Shown: positions 1 to 10,800, counted from the first letter of the stretch. The stretch is DNA of 64,000 nt from Anaspis maculata (GCA_949128115.1 OX421962.1:9642262-9706261); one strand, 5' to 3'. Program-made: numbers and translations. The notes: generated by a model not told the origin, from the sequence alone.

Positions 1-378
1 GTCCCCTCCCAGAGTTTTTGAATAGGATGTCATAACAGGTAGCTTTTGATGATCATCTTGTCAAATAAAATACAAATATTTACAAACAAATAGGTAGGTA
101 TGTTCCTATGTTCCAAACCGCAATAATTACAAAATAGATGCGATGACATGTATGCCTTCGACGCCAGTGATAGCCACTCAACCAACTTTACTGTTGATAA
201 AGTGCAGAATTTTCAGTTTGGGGGAACAATAAACTATTATGTATCTAAAACAGTCATGATGGAGATGATCGAGGAGGTGATACAAAATGTAATGTCCGTT
301 TTTATTACTATATTATCTTTGTAAAATTTACCTATTAATAAATATTACTTAATATACTTGAAAAAAAAGTAATATTCA
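1..378. other. AT-rich stretch, no feature recognised
   Basis: This stretch holds short GTAGGTA-like runs near position 90 and no open frame or repeat boundary that I can support. It ends where the first copy of the 770-bp duplication begins. Confidence 0.6.
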
Positions 379-1150
379 GCAGTCGATCTGATCAGTGGAA
401 AAATTGTTTGCTCAAGATCGTCGATCTTATCTTGTTTTCAAAAGAAGTGTCATACTAGGTGAACTTAGATGATCATGATGCCAAAATGTCATATATTTTC
501 TAAATAATCGAGTGGTGTAGAAAGTACGGTGGGAGGGTAGAAATGGTTCGAATTTCCACGATCTACGCCACTGGAAAAATTACAATTTACAATAAACTAC
601 TAAGAAATCTCCGGCCTGATCATTCCTAAGTATATTTCTAAGAAAAAAGAACCCTGTGATGTGTTTGATGTAATAGGAGCTAATACGAAGGAACAATTGC
701 AAGAAATAACATTTTTCCAAATATCTTGAGAACGGCTTGGAATTTGGAGACACACTTCAAGAACTTCTGATAGGGCTTTTTTTGAGGAATAGTTGCATTT
801 TTCTATTTTTCACATATTCACATTTCACACAAAATTGAAAAGTTTGATTTTTACAAAAAACGTCATCATTTCAGTTCAATTGATTTTTTTCACAAATTTT
901 CTCTTCCGTTTCTGGGAATAAGCAATTACTCACCATAGTACAAAGACAAAAGTCAAAAATCTCAGATAGTTTCAAAAAAAAAAGAAAAAAAATGACGTCA
1001 CAAAAAATTGAAAAATTAAAATCAAAATTTTTTTTGACACCCTTTCTGAAAACCTTTTAAATGCTTTTAGGAGTCCACACACCAAATTTCACACTTTTGT
1101 CACAATTAGAGCCATTTTTATGAAATTTTACTTATACCACTAGGACTATA
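379..1150. repeat. 770-bp direct duplication, copy 1
   Basis: The block opens with GCAGTCGATCTGATCAG and closes with CACTAGGACTATA. A second copy in the same orientation starts 813 bases further on, separated by a short unrelated spacer (1151-1191). The copies share the whole order of blocks but carry many substitutions and small indels, so the duplication is not recent. No long open frame lies inside. A 63-bp inverted-repeat module sits at 511-573. I do not recognise the family; it could be a partial transposon or a low-copy satellite unit. Confidence 0.75.
511..573. repeat. Short inverted-repeat module (CAGTGGYGTAG type), copy a
   Basis: It begins AGTGGTGTAG and ends CTACGCCACTG, an imperfect terminal inverted repeat around a ~40-bp core. 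The same termini recur inside quite different repeats at 1304-1366, 52722-52770 and 53189-53247. CAGTGGCGTAG-like ends are typical of some hAT-type transposons, so these may be minimal non-autonomous derivatives (inference). Confidence 0.5.
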
Positions 1151-1191
1151 ATTCAGTGATGTAAAATACCCGGGTTTTTATACATTGTTTC

Positions 1192-1958
1192 GCAGCCGAT
1201 CTGATCAGCGGAAAAATTGTGTGCTTTTTAAATGAAGTGTCATGCTAAGTGATCTTGGATGATCATCATAATGCCAAAATGTCATGTATTTTTCAAATAA
1301 TCGAGTGGTGTAGAAAGTATGGTGAGAGGGTAGAAACGATTTGAATTTTTATGATCTACGCCACTGGAAAAATTACAATTTACAATGAACTTCTAAGAAA
1401 TCTTCGGTCTGATCATTCTGAAGTATATTTTCAAGAAAAAAAAACCCTGTTATATGTTTGATGAAATAGGAGGAGCTAATACGAAGAAACAGTCGCAAGA
1501 AATAACATATTTCCAAATATCTCGAAAACGGCTTGGAATTTTGAGAAACACTTTCATAACTTCTGATAGGGCTTGTTTTGAGGAATAATTTCCTTTTTTA
1601 ATTTTTCACATATTCACAGTATTTTTTGAAAAAAATGGAAAAAATTGATTTTTACAAAAAAACGCTATCATTTCAGTTCAGTTAATTTTTTTCGCAAATT
1701 TTCTCTTCCGTTTCTTGGATTAAGCAGTTACTCACCATAATACAAAAGCAAAAGTAAAAAATCTTGAATAGTTGCAAAAATGAAAAAAATATAAAAGAAA
1801 TGACGTCACAAAAAATTAAAAAATCAAAATCAAAATTTTTCTTGGCTCCCCTTCTAAAAACCTTTTAAATGCTTTAAGGAGTCCACACACCAAATTTCAC
1901 ACTTTTGTCACAATTAGAGCCATTTTTATGAAATTTTACTTATACCGCTAGGACTATA
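1192..1958. repeat. 770-bp direct duplication, copy 2
   Basis: This copy runs from GCAGCCGATCTGATCAG to CGCTAGGACTATA and is collinear with 379-1150. The 63-bp inverted-repeat module is retained at 1304-1366. It is followed by unique AT-rich DNA. Confidence 0.75.
1304..1366. repeat. Short inverted-repeat module, copy b
   Basis: Same position within duplication copy 2 as copy a within copy 1: AGTGGTGTAG at the left, CTACGCCACTG at the right. Confidence 0.5.
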
Positions 1959-2787
1959 TGTATTCTTCTTGTGGAATGTTGAATAAAGCCCAATTTTTAA
2001 GGCAGATAAGTATCTTATTAATATATTCCGGATGGTTACTCATCAATACCTACCTATACTTACTTATACTCCATTATTCACTCATCACTCAACGCTTATT
2101 GGTATTTATAATGTATTAAGTAATAAAAATTCACGGAAAATTCACTGAAGTATCGCGATATATTCAATTAGATCTGATATTATCTAAATTACAAACACTG
2201 ATAGGTACAGATCAATCGTCGTAACAATCATCTGATAATTCCGACGATAGTTCAACATAATAAGTTTGTTAAGTAGGTATAGGTAGGTACCACCGTAATA
2301 ATTTAGATAGATATGGTAAATTACTCTGCATAGTCGATAAATTAAACCATCCAAATTTTTGTGAAAGACGTCTCTTCAAGTGTAGGGAGTTGGAATTCAT
2401 GAAAAAGGTTGAAACAAATTTGAACCATCTTTCATGGCAATTAATTGAACAAAAAATTGAACAATTTTATAATAAAAATTGAATTTTCCGGAAAAACATC
2501 ATAGCTTTTTCCAAATTATCTTATCATTGTAAAATTCGTCAAATAAGGCTCCATGTTGAGCTGCAAGTTTTCACCTTAAAAAAGTATTTCGTGGGGCTTA
2601 GCTTCAGCGCAGGTCGAACTTTGCACTGCATTTTTTTAATTCGTGAAATGTGCAAGTTTTATTTCGAGAAAAGTTCACCGACAAAGAACCGAAAACGTGA
2701 CGCATCTGAAAATTAACTCACACAACGCTCAATGCAATTTACTTTCAATATCAGTTGGAATTTTTTTGGAAAAATTCCATCCCCGAG
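1959..2787. other. AT-rich DNA left of the LTR element
   Basis: No gene or repeat boundary is visible apart from GTAGGTA-type simple sequence near 2275-2292. The last five bases (CCGAG) are the target duplicated by the retrotransposon that follows. Confidence 0.6.
2783..2787. repeat. Target-site duplication CCGAG, left copy
   Basis: Identical to 6453-6457 on the other side of the retrotransposon; together they mark the integration site. Confidence 0.9.
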
Positions 2788-3337
2788 TGTTTCCGCCAAC
2801 TGACAGTTGACTTTGTCCAGCTGGTTTAATTTTCAATAATTAAACCTCCGAAGGACCGATTAAAACGATCGAAAATAAATACGAAAAAATACGACAAAAA
2901 AAGAACAAAGTGACCTCCACAATTAGTGCAAACGAGGACTTACCGATGAGATGTTGTTTCAGCCGTAAGGTCACTTTTAAAGTTCTTTGATTACATGATT
3001 ACGATTAGGTACCGATGGATGCACCTTACACGTTTCTATTAAGACACGAGTTGTTTTGTGTTTCACGACTGGGTGGCAAGTGGTAAGTCCTCTCTCGTTC
3101 CCTTTCAGACGAGAGCCAAGGGTAGTTACATTCCACATGTGTTTTGTGAGTGACCATCGTACGAAGGGATAGGTCCAAACGAAATACACACATTGTGAAG
3201 GCAAAGTTACAAATTAAACTATTTATATCTACTAGAATCTAACGCGAATATATATATGCAATTACCATACGAAAACTATATACAAAAAATATAAATCAAA
3301 CAATAAACTTTAAACTAGGTACGATCGGTACCGAACA
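2788..3337 (-). repeat. 3' LTR of the BEL/Pao element
   Basis: Downstream LTR in the minus-strand orientation, flanked outside by CCGAG. The gag-protease frame ends inside it (stop at 3310-3312), so the last nine or so codons are LTR sequence, a by-product of the internal deletion. Confidence 0.93.
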
Positions 3338-5289
3338 TCCCGGCCGCCAAAAATGCGATGCATTTTTTTTCTTACTCGATAGGGAGAGAGGGCACCTCTT
3401 CGATTTCCCGAAAATTCAATTTTGTCTTCAGCTTCCACACGTGTGAAGCATGTGGTAATTTTCTCAGTAGGCCGACTTCCAGCGGGTCCACTAACTACCC
3501 ACCCAAAAATGGTATTAAACGCGGCAGGCTGGTTTTTCGAATTGCCCTGTAACAACCCAGGTAGCAACAAACTAGCATATATATCACCGCCTAATAACAT
3601 CTGAACTGGACTCGACTCAAAGAAACTGTCGTCTGCCAGTTTCAATCCAGAGAGATGTTTCCAATTTGCGTGATCCACGCCAATAGCTGGCGTACCATTT
3701 ACGATTTTTGGTAAAACATGACATTGTATACTTTTTTCGGTTTTCTCGTCATTGTCCGCACGTATAGTGCACAAAGCTTCCCCAGGTGAACTCACACCTG
3801 AGGAGCTGGAATCTATCCCGTGTACCGTTATTTCGGAAGGGTTATATCTAATACCCAAACGAAGTAGGCAATTTTTTGTAATGAAACTACCTTCGGCACA
3901 GGTATCCAAGAGGGCCCGAATTTGGTGGTATGTTCCATTTATGTCCCTAATTTGAATCAGGGCTGTTGGCAACAAAACTATTGGCAAATCGTTACAGCGT
4001 GCTAATGTGGTCATCACCGTTCTTTGGGTAGAATCCGCGTTTTCTGCCTGTTTTGAAGTTTTAACGAAATGCAACAAGGTGTGGTGTTTTCCAACACACG
4101 TGTCACAAGATTGCCCGACATTACATTCGCGAAGCTGGTGCCAGGGCTTTAGACAATTTATACATAATTTGTTTTTCTTCGCGATTTCGAAGCGTTCATA
4201 TGGTGCTATATCTAAAAACTTAGGACACTGTGCTACGAAATGCGAGGCCTCACACACAATGCATTTATCATCACCATGGGATGTCGACGTTTTGACCATA
4301 AAGGCCGCTCGCGTAGGGTTCAAATTCGATTTGAAACTACACGGCTCTGATGCCACGGGATGATTACGATAATTTGAACCAGTGTCACTTGAACTAATCG
4401 AATCTAGTACCTGACACTGGCTCTCGATAAACGACGATAGTTCCTCAAAGCTAGGAATTTTTGTAGGATCTGTGGTTCGGAAGTGCGATTCGAAAGCACG
4501 TCTAGTTTCGTGGTCTAATTTATCGAGTAAGCTATTAACCCAAAGGAAGTCCTCGACGTCCTTTATTTGTAAAGCCTTTAAAGCGGAGCGATTCTCCCGA
4601 AATTTATCCAAAGTATCTCGCAGCGTTTTTGCGGATTCGAAATTGTTGGGCGGTATATTTTGGATATTCGTCCAAAAGTACGAGGCCAATTTTCGTTTAT
4701 TCTCATACCGTTCGGTGAGCGTTTTGTACGCTATGGGGTAATTAGCGTCCGAAAGGGTTAAAGAGTTTAGAAGGTTCAACGGTTCACCCTTCAACGAACT
4801 GATCAAGTATTGATATTTTTCTATGTTAGCGAGGTGTGCTTGTTCGTGAACGGCGTTGTCAAAAAACTGCTTAAAGGCCGTCCATTCCGCGAAACTGCCA
4901 TCGAATGGCCTAAGTGAAAGTTTCGGCAATTTCAAATTTGACATAGACGTCAACGATGATGTAGGCGTATCCGACAAAGCTTCGCCAGCTGGTTCTGGGA
5001 ACCAAAGGGTAAAGCAATGCTCGATATCCGAAAAGCATTTATCGAAAGCTATTCGTATTTCTTCTTCGGCCTGGAAATCCGGGTCTGGCGTACCTGCTAT
5101 GTAGGTGACAATTGCACCGTGTACGATCTCAAATTTCTCAAATGCCGTTTGGGCGCGAACGAATCTCCGCTTAAACAAAGCACGCAATGATATTTCTTCC
5201 TTAGCACTTTGAGCCAGGTCAAGTGCTTCGTTCAATTGATTTATCAAACTCTCCCTAAGGGCGCGATTTTCCTTATATTTTGTAGCCAT
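3310..5289 (-). CDS. BEL/Pao gag-protease polyprotein, pol deleted
   Basis: The 659-residue frame begins at an ATG in a favourable context (CACAATGG). Residues ~120-270 match the DUF1759-type gag region of BEL elements (LPKLSLRPFDGSFAEW near 121-136). Three zinc-knuckle-like clusters follow: C343/C346/H350/C355, C376/C379/H384/C389, and a third starting C395/C398. A DUF1758-type aspartic protease follows, with active-site motif D462-T463-C464-A465, LLGGDIY at 565-571 and FGWVVSG at 595-601. In full-length BEL elements the same frame continues into reverse transcriptase and integrase. Here similarity stops after about residue 626 and the tail is chimeric, ending inside the 3' LTR. Gag and protease look intact, so particles could in principle still form. 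DTC in place of the common D(S/T)G is notable. Confidence 0.9.
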   Translation of the reverse strand: MATKYKENRALRESLINQLNEALDLAQSAKEEISLRALFKRRFVRAQTAFEKFEIVHGAIVTYIAGTPDPDFQAEEEIRIAFDKCFSDIEHCFTLWFPEPAGEALSDTPTSSLTSMSNLKLPKLSLRPFDGSFAEWTAFKQFFDNAVHEQAHLANIEKYQYLISSLKGEPLNLLNSLTLSDANYPIAYKTLTERYENKRKLASYFWTNIQNIPPNNFESAKTLRDTLDKFRENRSALKALQIKDVEDFLWVNSLLDKLDHETRRAFESHFRTTDPTKIPSFEELSSFIESQCQVLDSISSSDTGSNYRNHPVASEPCSFKSNLNPTRAAFMVKTSTSHGDDKCIVCEASHFVAQCPKFLDIAPYERFEIAKKNKLCINCLKPWHQLRECNVGQSCDTCVGKHHTLLHFVKTSKQAENADSTQRTVMTTLARCNDLPIVLLPTALIQIRDINGTYHQIRALLDTCAEGSFITKNCLLRLGIRYNPSEITVHGIDSSSSGVSSPGEALCTIRADNDEKTEKSIQCHVLPKIVNGTPAIGVDHANWKHLSGLKLADDSFFESSPVQMLLGGDIYASLLLPGLLQGNSKNQPAAFNTIFGWVVSGPAGSRPTEKITTCFTRVEAEDKIEFSGNRRGALSPYRVRKKMHRIFGGRDVRYRSYLV

Positions 5290-5552
5290 TGTGCGGCTAA
5301 ATTTTCGATAATTACGAGACTAAATGGTGTCTTCACGACGATGAGGCGCAACAATAAAGCGAAACCGATATTAAACTGGGGCTGTAAGTTCCAGCGGCTG
5401 ACCGGCCAAATTTTCCTAAAGACTGACCCACAGATGTCGAAGATTTACGACTTCCCGTTTCTTCGTGCAACAAAGGGACCTTTGGAAGAAAGATCCGCAT
5501 TTACAAGAATCAGAGCCGATTGCTCTATGAACTAATAACGAAGCGACAATGA

Positions 5553-5826
5553 ATTATTTAAAAACCGATTGTTTTAAATAATTTACAACGACAATACAAA
5601 TTTAATTAATTAGAACCGAATGCGCTAATTAAATTAAACTATCGAACAAGTAACAAAATGCAAGCTAAACTTTTGACGACGACGACGACGAAAGGGTTTG
5701 GAATTATTAATTTGGAAACCGATTGTTTCTAATTAATTTTTCCTCGAGACGAAAAGGCACGACTTGCCTAAAAATGCGACGAAGTTGAATTAGCGAAATC
5801 GAATATTTCGTTAATTCGACACAAAT
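5553..5826 (-). other. Structured leader with four AT-rich stem-loops
   Basis: Between the primer site and the gag start lie four inverted repeats: 5553-5582 (11-bp perfect stem), 5601-5637 (13 bp with one bulge), ~5705-5737 and 5788-5817. The first three have loops containing CCGATTG, CCGAATG and CCGATTG; the fourth has CGAAT. Repeated hairpins with a shared loop in an LTR-element leader suggest an RNA signal such as packaging or dimerisation (inference). A (GAC)n tract lies between the second and third hairpins. Confidence 0.6.
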
Positions 5827-5881
5827 TTTATCGAAGTGGTAATTGCATACATTTATCTAATAACTCAAGTCAAACAACGAC

Positions 5882-5902
5882 TATCCGGCTATCGAAGGAC
5901 CA
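5882..5902 (-). other. Primer-binding site, probably tRNA-Tyr
   Basis: The minus strand directly inside the 5' LTR reads TGGTCCTTCGATAGCCGGAT. The TGGTCCTTCGA part is complementary to the 3' end of insect tRNA-Tyr (known to end CGAAGGACCA). The next bases match the tRNA only after a two-base gap, so the primer assignment is likely but not certain. Confidence 0.6.
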
Positions 5903-6452
5903 TGTTTCCGCCAACTGACAGTTGACTTTGTCCAGCTGGTTTAATTTTCAATAATTAAACCTCCGAAGGACCGATTAAAACGATCGAAAATAAATACGAA
6001 AAAATACGACAAAAAAAGAACAAAGTGACCTCCACAATTAGTGCAAACGAGGACTTACCGATGAGATGTTGTTTCAGCCGTAAGGTCACTTTTAAAGTTC
6101 TTTGATTACATGATTACGATTAGGTACCGATGGATGCACCTTACACGTTTCTATTAAGACACGAGTTGTTTTGTGTTTCACGACTGGGTGGCAAGTGGTA
6201 AGTCCTCTCTCGTTCCCTTTCAGACGAGAGCCAAGGGTAGTTAAATTCCACATGTGTTTTGTGAGTGACCATCGTACGAAGGGATAGGTCCAAACGAAAT
6301 ACACACATTGTGAAGGCAAAGTTACAAATTAAACTATTTATATCTACTAGAATCTAACGCGAATATATATATGCAATTACCATACGAAAACTATATACAA
6401 AAAATATAAATCAAACAATAAACTTTAAACTAGGTACGATCGGTACCGAACA
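5903..6452 (-). repeat. 5' LTR of the BEL/Pao element
   Basis: Upstream LTR in the element's minus-strand orientation. Its 550 bp match the LTR at 2788-3337 except at 6244. As 5' LTR it should carry the element promoter. The short open frame across 6092-6319 is present in both LTRs and has no recognisable product. Confidence 0.93.
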
Positions 6453-6457
6453 CCGAG
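6453..6457. repeat. Target-site duplication CCGAG, right copy
   Basis: Direct copy of 2783-2787, immediately outside the 5' LTR. Confidence 0.9.
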
Positions 6458-7264
6458 CAAGAAAAAACGTCTGAGTAGAGTCTTATTGTACCAAACGCTG
6501 ACGAAGTTTTGTACTAAATTTTAAATATTTGATAGGTGGAGAGATAGTTCCAACAGTTTTGAGTACGATTTTTCAAAGGCTTTCAAATGACATATCGCAA
6601 GTCAAGTTCCCTGACATACTTATATCTTCTGTCATTTTACTTCCCCGACCCACCACCAGTGTCGGACTGACCCACCGGGCAACCCAACCGGGCAAATGCC
6701 CGATAGGCCAATCCTCAGTTTGGAGGTCAAATTGTCCACACTTGAAACAAAAATTGCACAAATTTGATTTTACAAAAAAAATCCAAATTTTGTATTCAAG
6801 TCTGGTCCACTTTTATTTGTGCATGCATCTATCATGCATTGATTATTTCTTAGTAGTCACTAGTCGTGGAATGACATGATTCTGTCCGAGTTATCGTCAT
6901 CACTGTTATCGTTACTGAAAACCCCCCACTGAAAAACCTGCTAATAGCCTCCTAACGTATGGTCCGAAAGTTTTGGGAAATTGTTCAAAGCTAATAACTT
7001 TTTCTGAATAGTCTTTATTTTTTAACTTGATATTGCAAAAATTAACATCATATATAACAATAACAAATTGATATTCAACATATTGATAATGGACCATTAT
7101 CTTCGATGGATCTCAATTTTCTTCAGCCATGTTCCATACTTTTCTGTATCAATTTCTCCAATGCGAAATTCTCTAATGTTATTGAAAAATGCGACGCCGT
7201 AATTAGTCTTCATTTGCAGCTTCCCATCTCTTGTCGTATATTAAATATGGATTTGGTATTGTTA
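6458..7264. other. Degraded repeat DNA left of a foldback element
   Basis: No gene is visible. Two blocks are inverted copies of sequence right of the next element: the CCCGACCCACCA region at ~6640-6660 matches ~8705-8725, and ~6985-7050 (AACTTGATATTGCAAAAA) matches ~8505-8560. They suggest an older, larger palindrome into which the foldback at 7267-8491 was inserted. At 6660-6715 a GTGTCGGACTGACCCACCGG stretch resembles hAT-type ends. Confidence 0.5.
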
Positions 7265-7266
7265 TA

Positions 7267-8491
7267 CAGGGTGATTCACCACCAAATGGACATAGCTTAA
7301 GGATAGGTCCAGTTTTTACAGGCGAACTAGGATCTGGTTTTGAAATTTTTCTAACGCTGTTCGTTTCGAAGCTACAGGGTGATTCATGTATTTCGTAGAA
7401 TTTTTTGACAAGCCATAACTTTAGAACAACCCAACAGATTGGTTTGAAATTTTATGGGTTTATTCTTCTATTGATATCTGACACATCACTTTATCAATGA
7501 GTTGAAAATTTCCAGGGCTGGCCTTGAAAAAAAAATTTCAAAGCTTTTTTGAAAAAAGACACTCTGCATGCATATTATTCAAAATTCATTTCCATATTCA
7601 AAAACTACATGAATCATACTATCAATATTGCAAAAAAAATTGCTTGGCACCATCAAGCTGTCAAAAGAAAATTGATGATCCTGATGATTTTTGAGGTTAG
7701 GATTTTTTGTAAATTGATATTTACAAATATTCACAAATGATTCATTATGGCCCCAAATTTCAGCCGTTTCGTCATAAAAGTAAAAATGACATTTTTCTTG
7801 TTTTCTCAGTAGTAACAAAAAGTTTCAGCCGAATTTTCAAGAAATTATTGTCACGTCCCTCAGCCTCCGTTCTATCCCAATTTGAGCTGAAATTGAGGAA
7901 CGTATCAAAATTTTTTTGAAAATTCTGATGAAATTTTTTGTTATTTCTGAGAAAACGAGAAAAATGTCATTTTCATTTTTTCTGACGAAACGGCTGAAAT
8001 TCAGGGCCATAATAGATCATTCGCAAATATTTGAAAATATTAATTTAGAAAAAATCCTAACCTCAAAAATCATTACGATTGTCACAATTCTTTTGACAGC
8101 TCAATGGTGCCAAGCAATTTTTTTGCGTTATTATTAGCATGTTTGATGTAGTTTCCGAATTTGAAAATGAAATTCGAAAAATGTGCATACAGAATGTATT
8201 TTTTTGAAAAAAGCTTTAAAGTTTTTTTTTACAAGGCCGGCCCTGGAAACTTCAAACTGTTTGATAAGGCGATGTGTCAGATATCAATAGAAGAATCAAC
8301 CCACAAAATTTCAATCCAATCTATTCGGTCGTTCTGAAGATACGGCTTGTCAAAAAATTCGACAAAATACATGAATCACCCTGTAACTTCGAAACAAACA
8401 GTGTTAGAAAAATTTCAAAGCCAGATCCTGGTTCGCCTGGTAAAACTGGACCTAGCCTTAGGCTATGTCTATTTGGTGGTGAATCACCCTG
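7267..8491. mobile_element. 1.2-kb foldback element, CAGGGTGATTCACC ends, TA flanks
   Basis: The left end CAGGGTGATTCACCACCAAAT is repeated inverted at the right end. Complementarity continues along nearly the whole length (for example ATTTTTTGACAAGCC against GGCTTGTCAAAAAATT), leaving only a ~40-base loop near 7855-7895. TA stands on both sides (7265-7266, 8492-8493), as for Tc1/mariner-type transposition. There is no transposase frame, so it is a non-autonomous foldback or MITE. Several short open frames inside are arm artefacts. Confidence 0.85.
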
Positions 8492-8493
8492 TA

Positions 8494-9195
8494 GATGATG
8501 CTAGTTTTTGCAATATTAAGTTACAAAATTAAAACTATCCAAAAAAAGTTAGAAAAGTAGATTGCAGACAGACACACGCACAGACAGACTTCACTCCGAA
8601 AATGGTCTTGATCATCTTATTGGGGGACCTCAAAATGGATCGGTACCTATATTTGTTTCCATCTCGATTTTTTTCAGCCCATTTAGAATTCTTCCCCTTC
8701 TCTTTGGTTGGTGGGTCGGGAAAGTAAAACGTGATCTTGATATTTTCCGAGAAAATTGAGCTGCTGTTTCAGCTGGGAAACCCTGTATTTATGCCTATTT
8801 ATAAAGAAGCGAACATACCCCACCTTCTAATTATTATTTATTATTACACATACCACCTACCGCTATATCTATACTTATAAAACCTCATGATTTGGCATGA
8901 TGTGATGAACATTGCTAAAGCTTCGATAATTGGAAACTCCTGAAAGTCCCGAGGTCTAGGTACAGCCAGCGGGTCCCGAGACACTATTTAGATTTACAAA
9001 AATAAATCTCTGGCACGTGAGTGACAGCGCTGGTTCCTGATTATTCCCGCGAAAGCTCGAAATAACAACATGTTTACAATTTAGTATAGGTAGCATAGGT
9101 GAGTAGGTACATGTACACATCTGTTAATAAAAAAAACTTCAATAATTGAAAGACAGAACGTTTTAACACGCTATTAATTACTGCGTACTACCAAT
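8494..9195. other. No gene; repeat fragments
   Basis: The stretch contains a CAGACAGAC-type simple run at ~8565-8590 with the dispersed motif ACTCCGAAAATGGTCT after it, and the right flank of the older palindrome (to ~8790). The remainder to 9195 shows nothing that I can assign. Confidence 0.5.
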
Positions 9196-9329
9196 TTACA
9201 ATTCACTCTGCTTGCTCCGGGGTTCACTCTGCTTGCTCCGGTTTCCAGCCGCTGCGCTGTTTAGAAACCCAATCCTGCATTCCAAAATATTCCAGACCTC
9301 CTCCGAAAAAGTCTCAAAGGTTTTCGCCG

Positions 9330-9741
9330 CTTTCATTAGCATTTCGGCATATTCCAGCATCCATCAGCATCGGTCGCTAGTCTTATTCGCGGCAGCTCCA
9401 AAGTCCATATTGGCTTCGCGAATATTCGGACAAGCTCTCGATGCACGGTTCCTCCGCCAATTGTGCGGGTGTGTCTTATTCTCGCATCGTGATCTCACTG
9501 ATCTCCAACGACTTTGGTAACACCGTCCACCTTGTAAACCTAGTTCTTCCCGAGTTTATTGTTCTTCAGACAGTTTGAAAGGGTCTCCGTCTACGGCCAC
9601 AGTTTCCATCAGGTCTTGTCGTAGGTCCCGCAGGGATCCGTGCTGGTCCTCTCTTTTTCATCAATTCATCAACCCATCATACTGGACTGAGTCTCAAGAA
9701 CTCGTTTCTGCTGTATGCTGACGATTTGAAGATCTTTTAAC
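9330..9741 (+). pseudogene. Decayed LINE reverse-transcriptase fragment
   Basis: Around 9627-9665 the plus strand encodes a VPQGSVL motif and, one frame over, GPLFFIN. Further on, at 9710-9735, it encodes LLYADDLKIF, the catalytic YADD box of non-LTR reverse transcriptases. The two motifs lie in the right order and spacing but in different frames, and a stop follows the YADD segment at once. Upstream, SDSLKGSPS-type sequence fits the same domain. It is a short, frameshifted relic, and I cannot place the clade. Confidence 0.55.
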
Positions 9742-10114
9742 CTGATGTGGATTCAGCTGGGGACTGATCTCGCTTTTAGGGGAACATCGATGCGCCGAGA
9801 AAATTATGAACTAAACATGACAAGTTGGGGGGGTTACGGTTTATGGCACCTCTGCAACTACAACCAGACGGCAGCGGTTGTCAGCTGTATAGTCGTAGCC
9901 TCCAGCAAAAAAATCGGGCAAGAAGTTGATAAGAACTGTACAAAATGTACCTATATCAATGTGTGGCAGGTCTTGACCGTCAACCAAATAAAAGTATCAA
10001 TACCTCCCCATTACTTTTATTGGAAATAGAAGTCCGCATGAAAACACGCAATTGATTGGCCCAATAAATCTTGAATATTGGTTTTATTTACCTACAGAAA
10101 ATATTTAGATAGAT
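9742..10114. other. No feature recognised
   Basis: Single-copy-looking DNA without a credible open frame or repeat. Confidence 0.5.
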
Positions 10115-10125
10115 ATATTGAAGGT

Positions 10126-10795
10126 ATCATGTAACCGAAAGTGAAAATTTTCGAGAATATGCGAGGAATTGTTAGTTTCCTTTGAGTGATTTGCAGTGTG
10201 GACGATAAGGGACATTGTCTTCACTGATTGGTGAGTCTTCACAAAGGCTCTTAGGTTTTTGCCGGCCACTGAGAAAATTATGCTGAAAGTCCGTGATGCC
10301 GTGAAGAAATGAAATGTAAAAAGAAAAAACCTACTGCCCAAGAGAAAACTTATTCTTTAGATGAACAATATGGATAGTATGACAATAATTTATGGAGTTG
10401 AACTGTACGGAGACGAGACAAGGGCGTGAGCAGGTAGGTACACTGTGTTGTTTGCCAGCATGTGTCTTCATACCTTGCTTATTGATGCAGTAGGTATAAT
10501 AGGTGAAGCTAGAGCTAGAGTAGGTACCTAGTACCATTGTTCTAGTACTTACTATACTCCAGTGATGTGCATCAGAAGATGTAGCCTTTTGGGCGGTGGG
10601 CCTTTTCATCTGAGTAGTATTCTACCGATCTTCGACATCATTCATTAATAGCTGCCAAAAACCTAACAACCTTGGCGGAGACCCACCAACTAGTAAAGAC
10701 AATGTCCCTTATCGCCCACACTGCAAAGCGCCCCAAAGAAACTCGCGATTCCTGGCATATGCTCAAAAATTTTCACTTTCGCGTAGATGATATCT
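10126..10795. mobile_element. Element with ~135-bp terminal inverted repeats
   Basis: The arm 10126-10262 (GAAAGTGAAAATTTTCGAGA...GATAAGGGACATTGTCTT) returns inverted at ~10656-10795 (AAGACAATGTCCCTTATCGC...AAAATTTTCACTTTC). Arms are diverged by several substitutions. The 390-bp interior is non-coding. Exact termini and target duplication are not clear. Confidence 0.65.
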
Positions 10796-10800
10796 CGACA

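Larger units (their letters stand above)
2788..6452 (-). mobile_element. BEL/Pao-type LTR retrotransposon, gag-protease only, recent insertion
   Basis: Two 550-bp direct repeats (2788-3337 and 5903-6452) enclose 2565 bp. By eye they differ at one base only (C at 3129, A at 6244). Both begin TGTT and end AACA. The 5-bp sequence CCGAG stands immediately outside both ends (2783-2787 and 6453-6457), the size expected for a BEL/Pao integrase product. The element reads on the minus strand: primer site next to 5902, a leader rich in stem-loops, then one open frame (5289 to 3310) for gag and aspartic protease. Reverse transcriptase, RNase H and integrase are absent, and the frame runs straight into the 3' LTR. 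It is therefore a non-autonomous deletion derivative that must have been mobilised by a full-length relative. Confidence 0.93.

Noticed and set aside
2977..3204. 75-codon frame found identically at 6092-6319
   Set aside because: It is LTR sequence present twice because of the retrotransposon structure; one substitution changes it without consequence.
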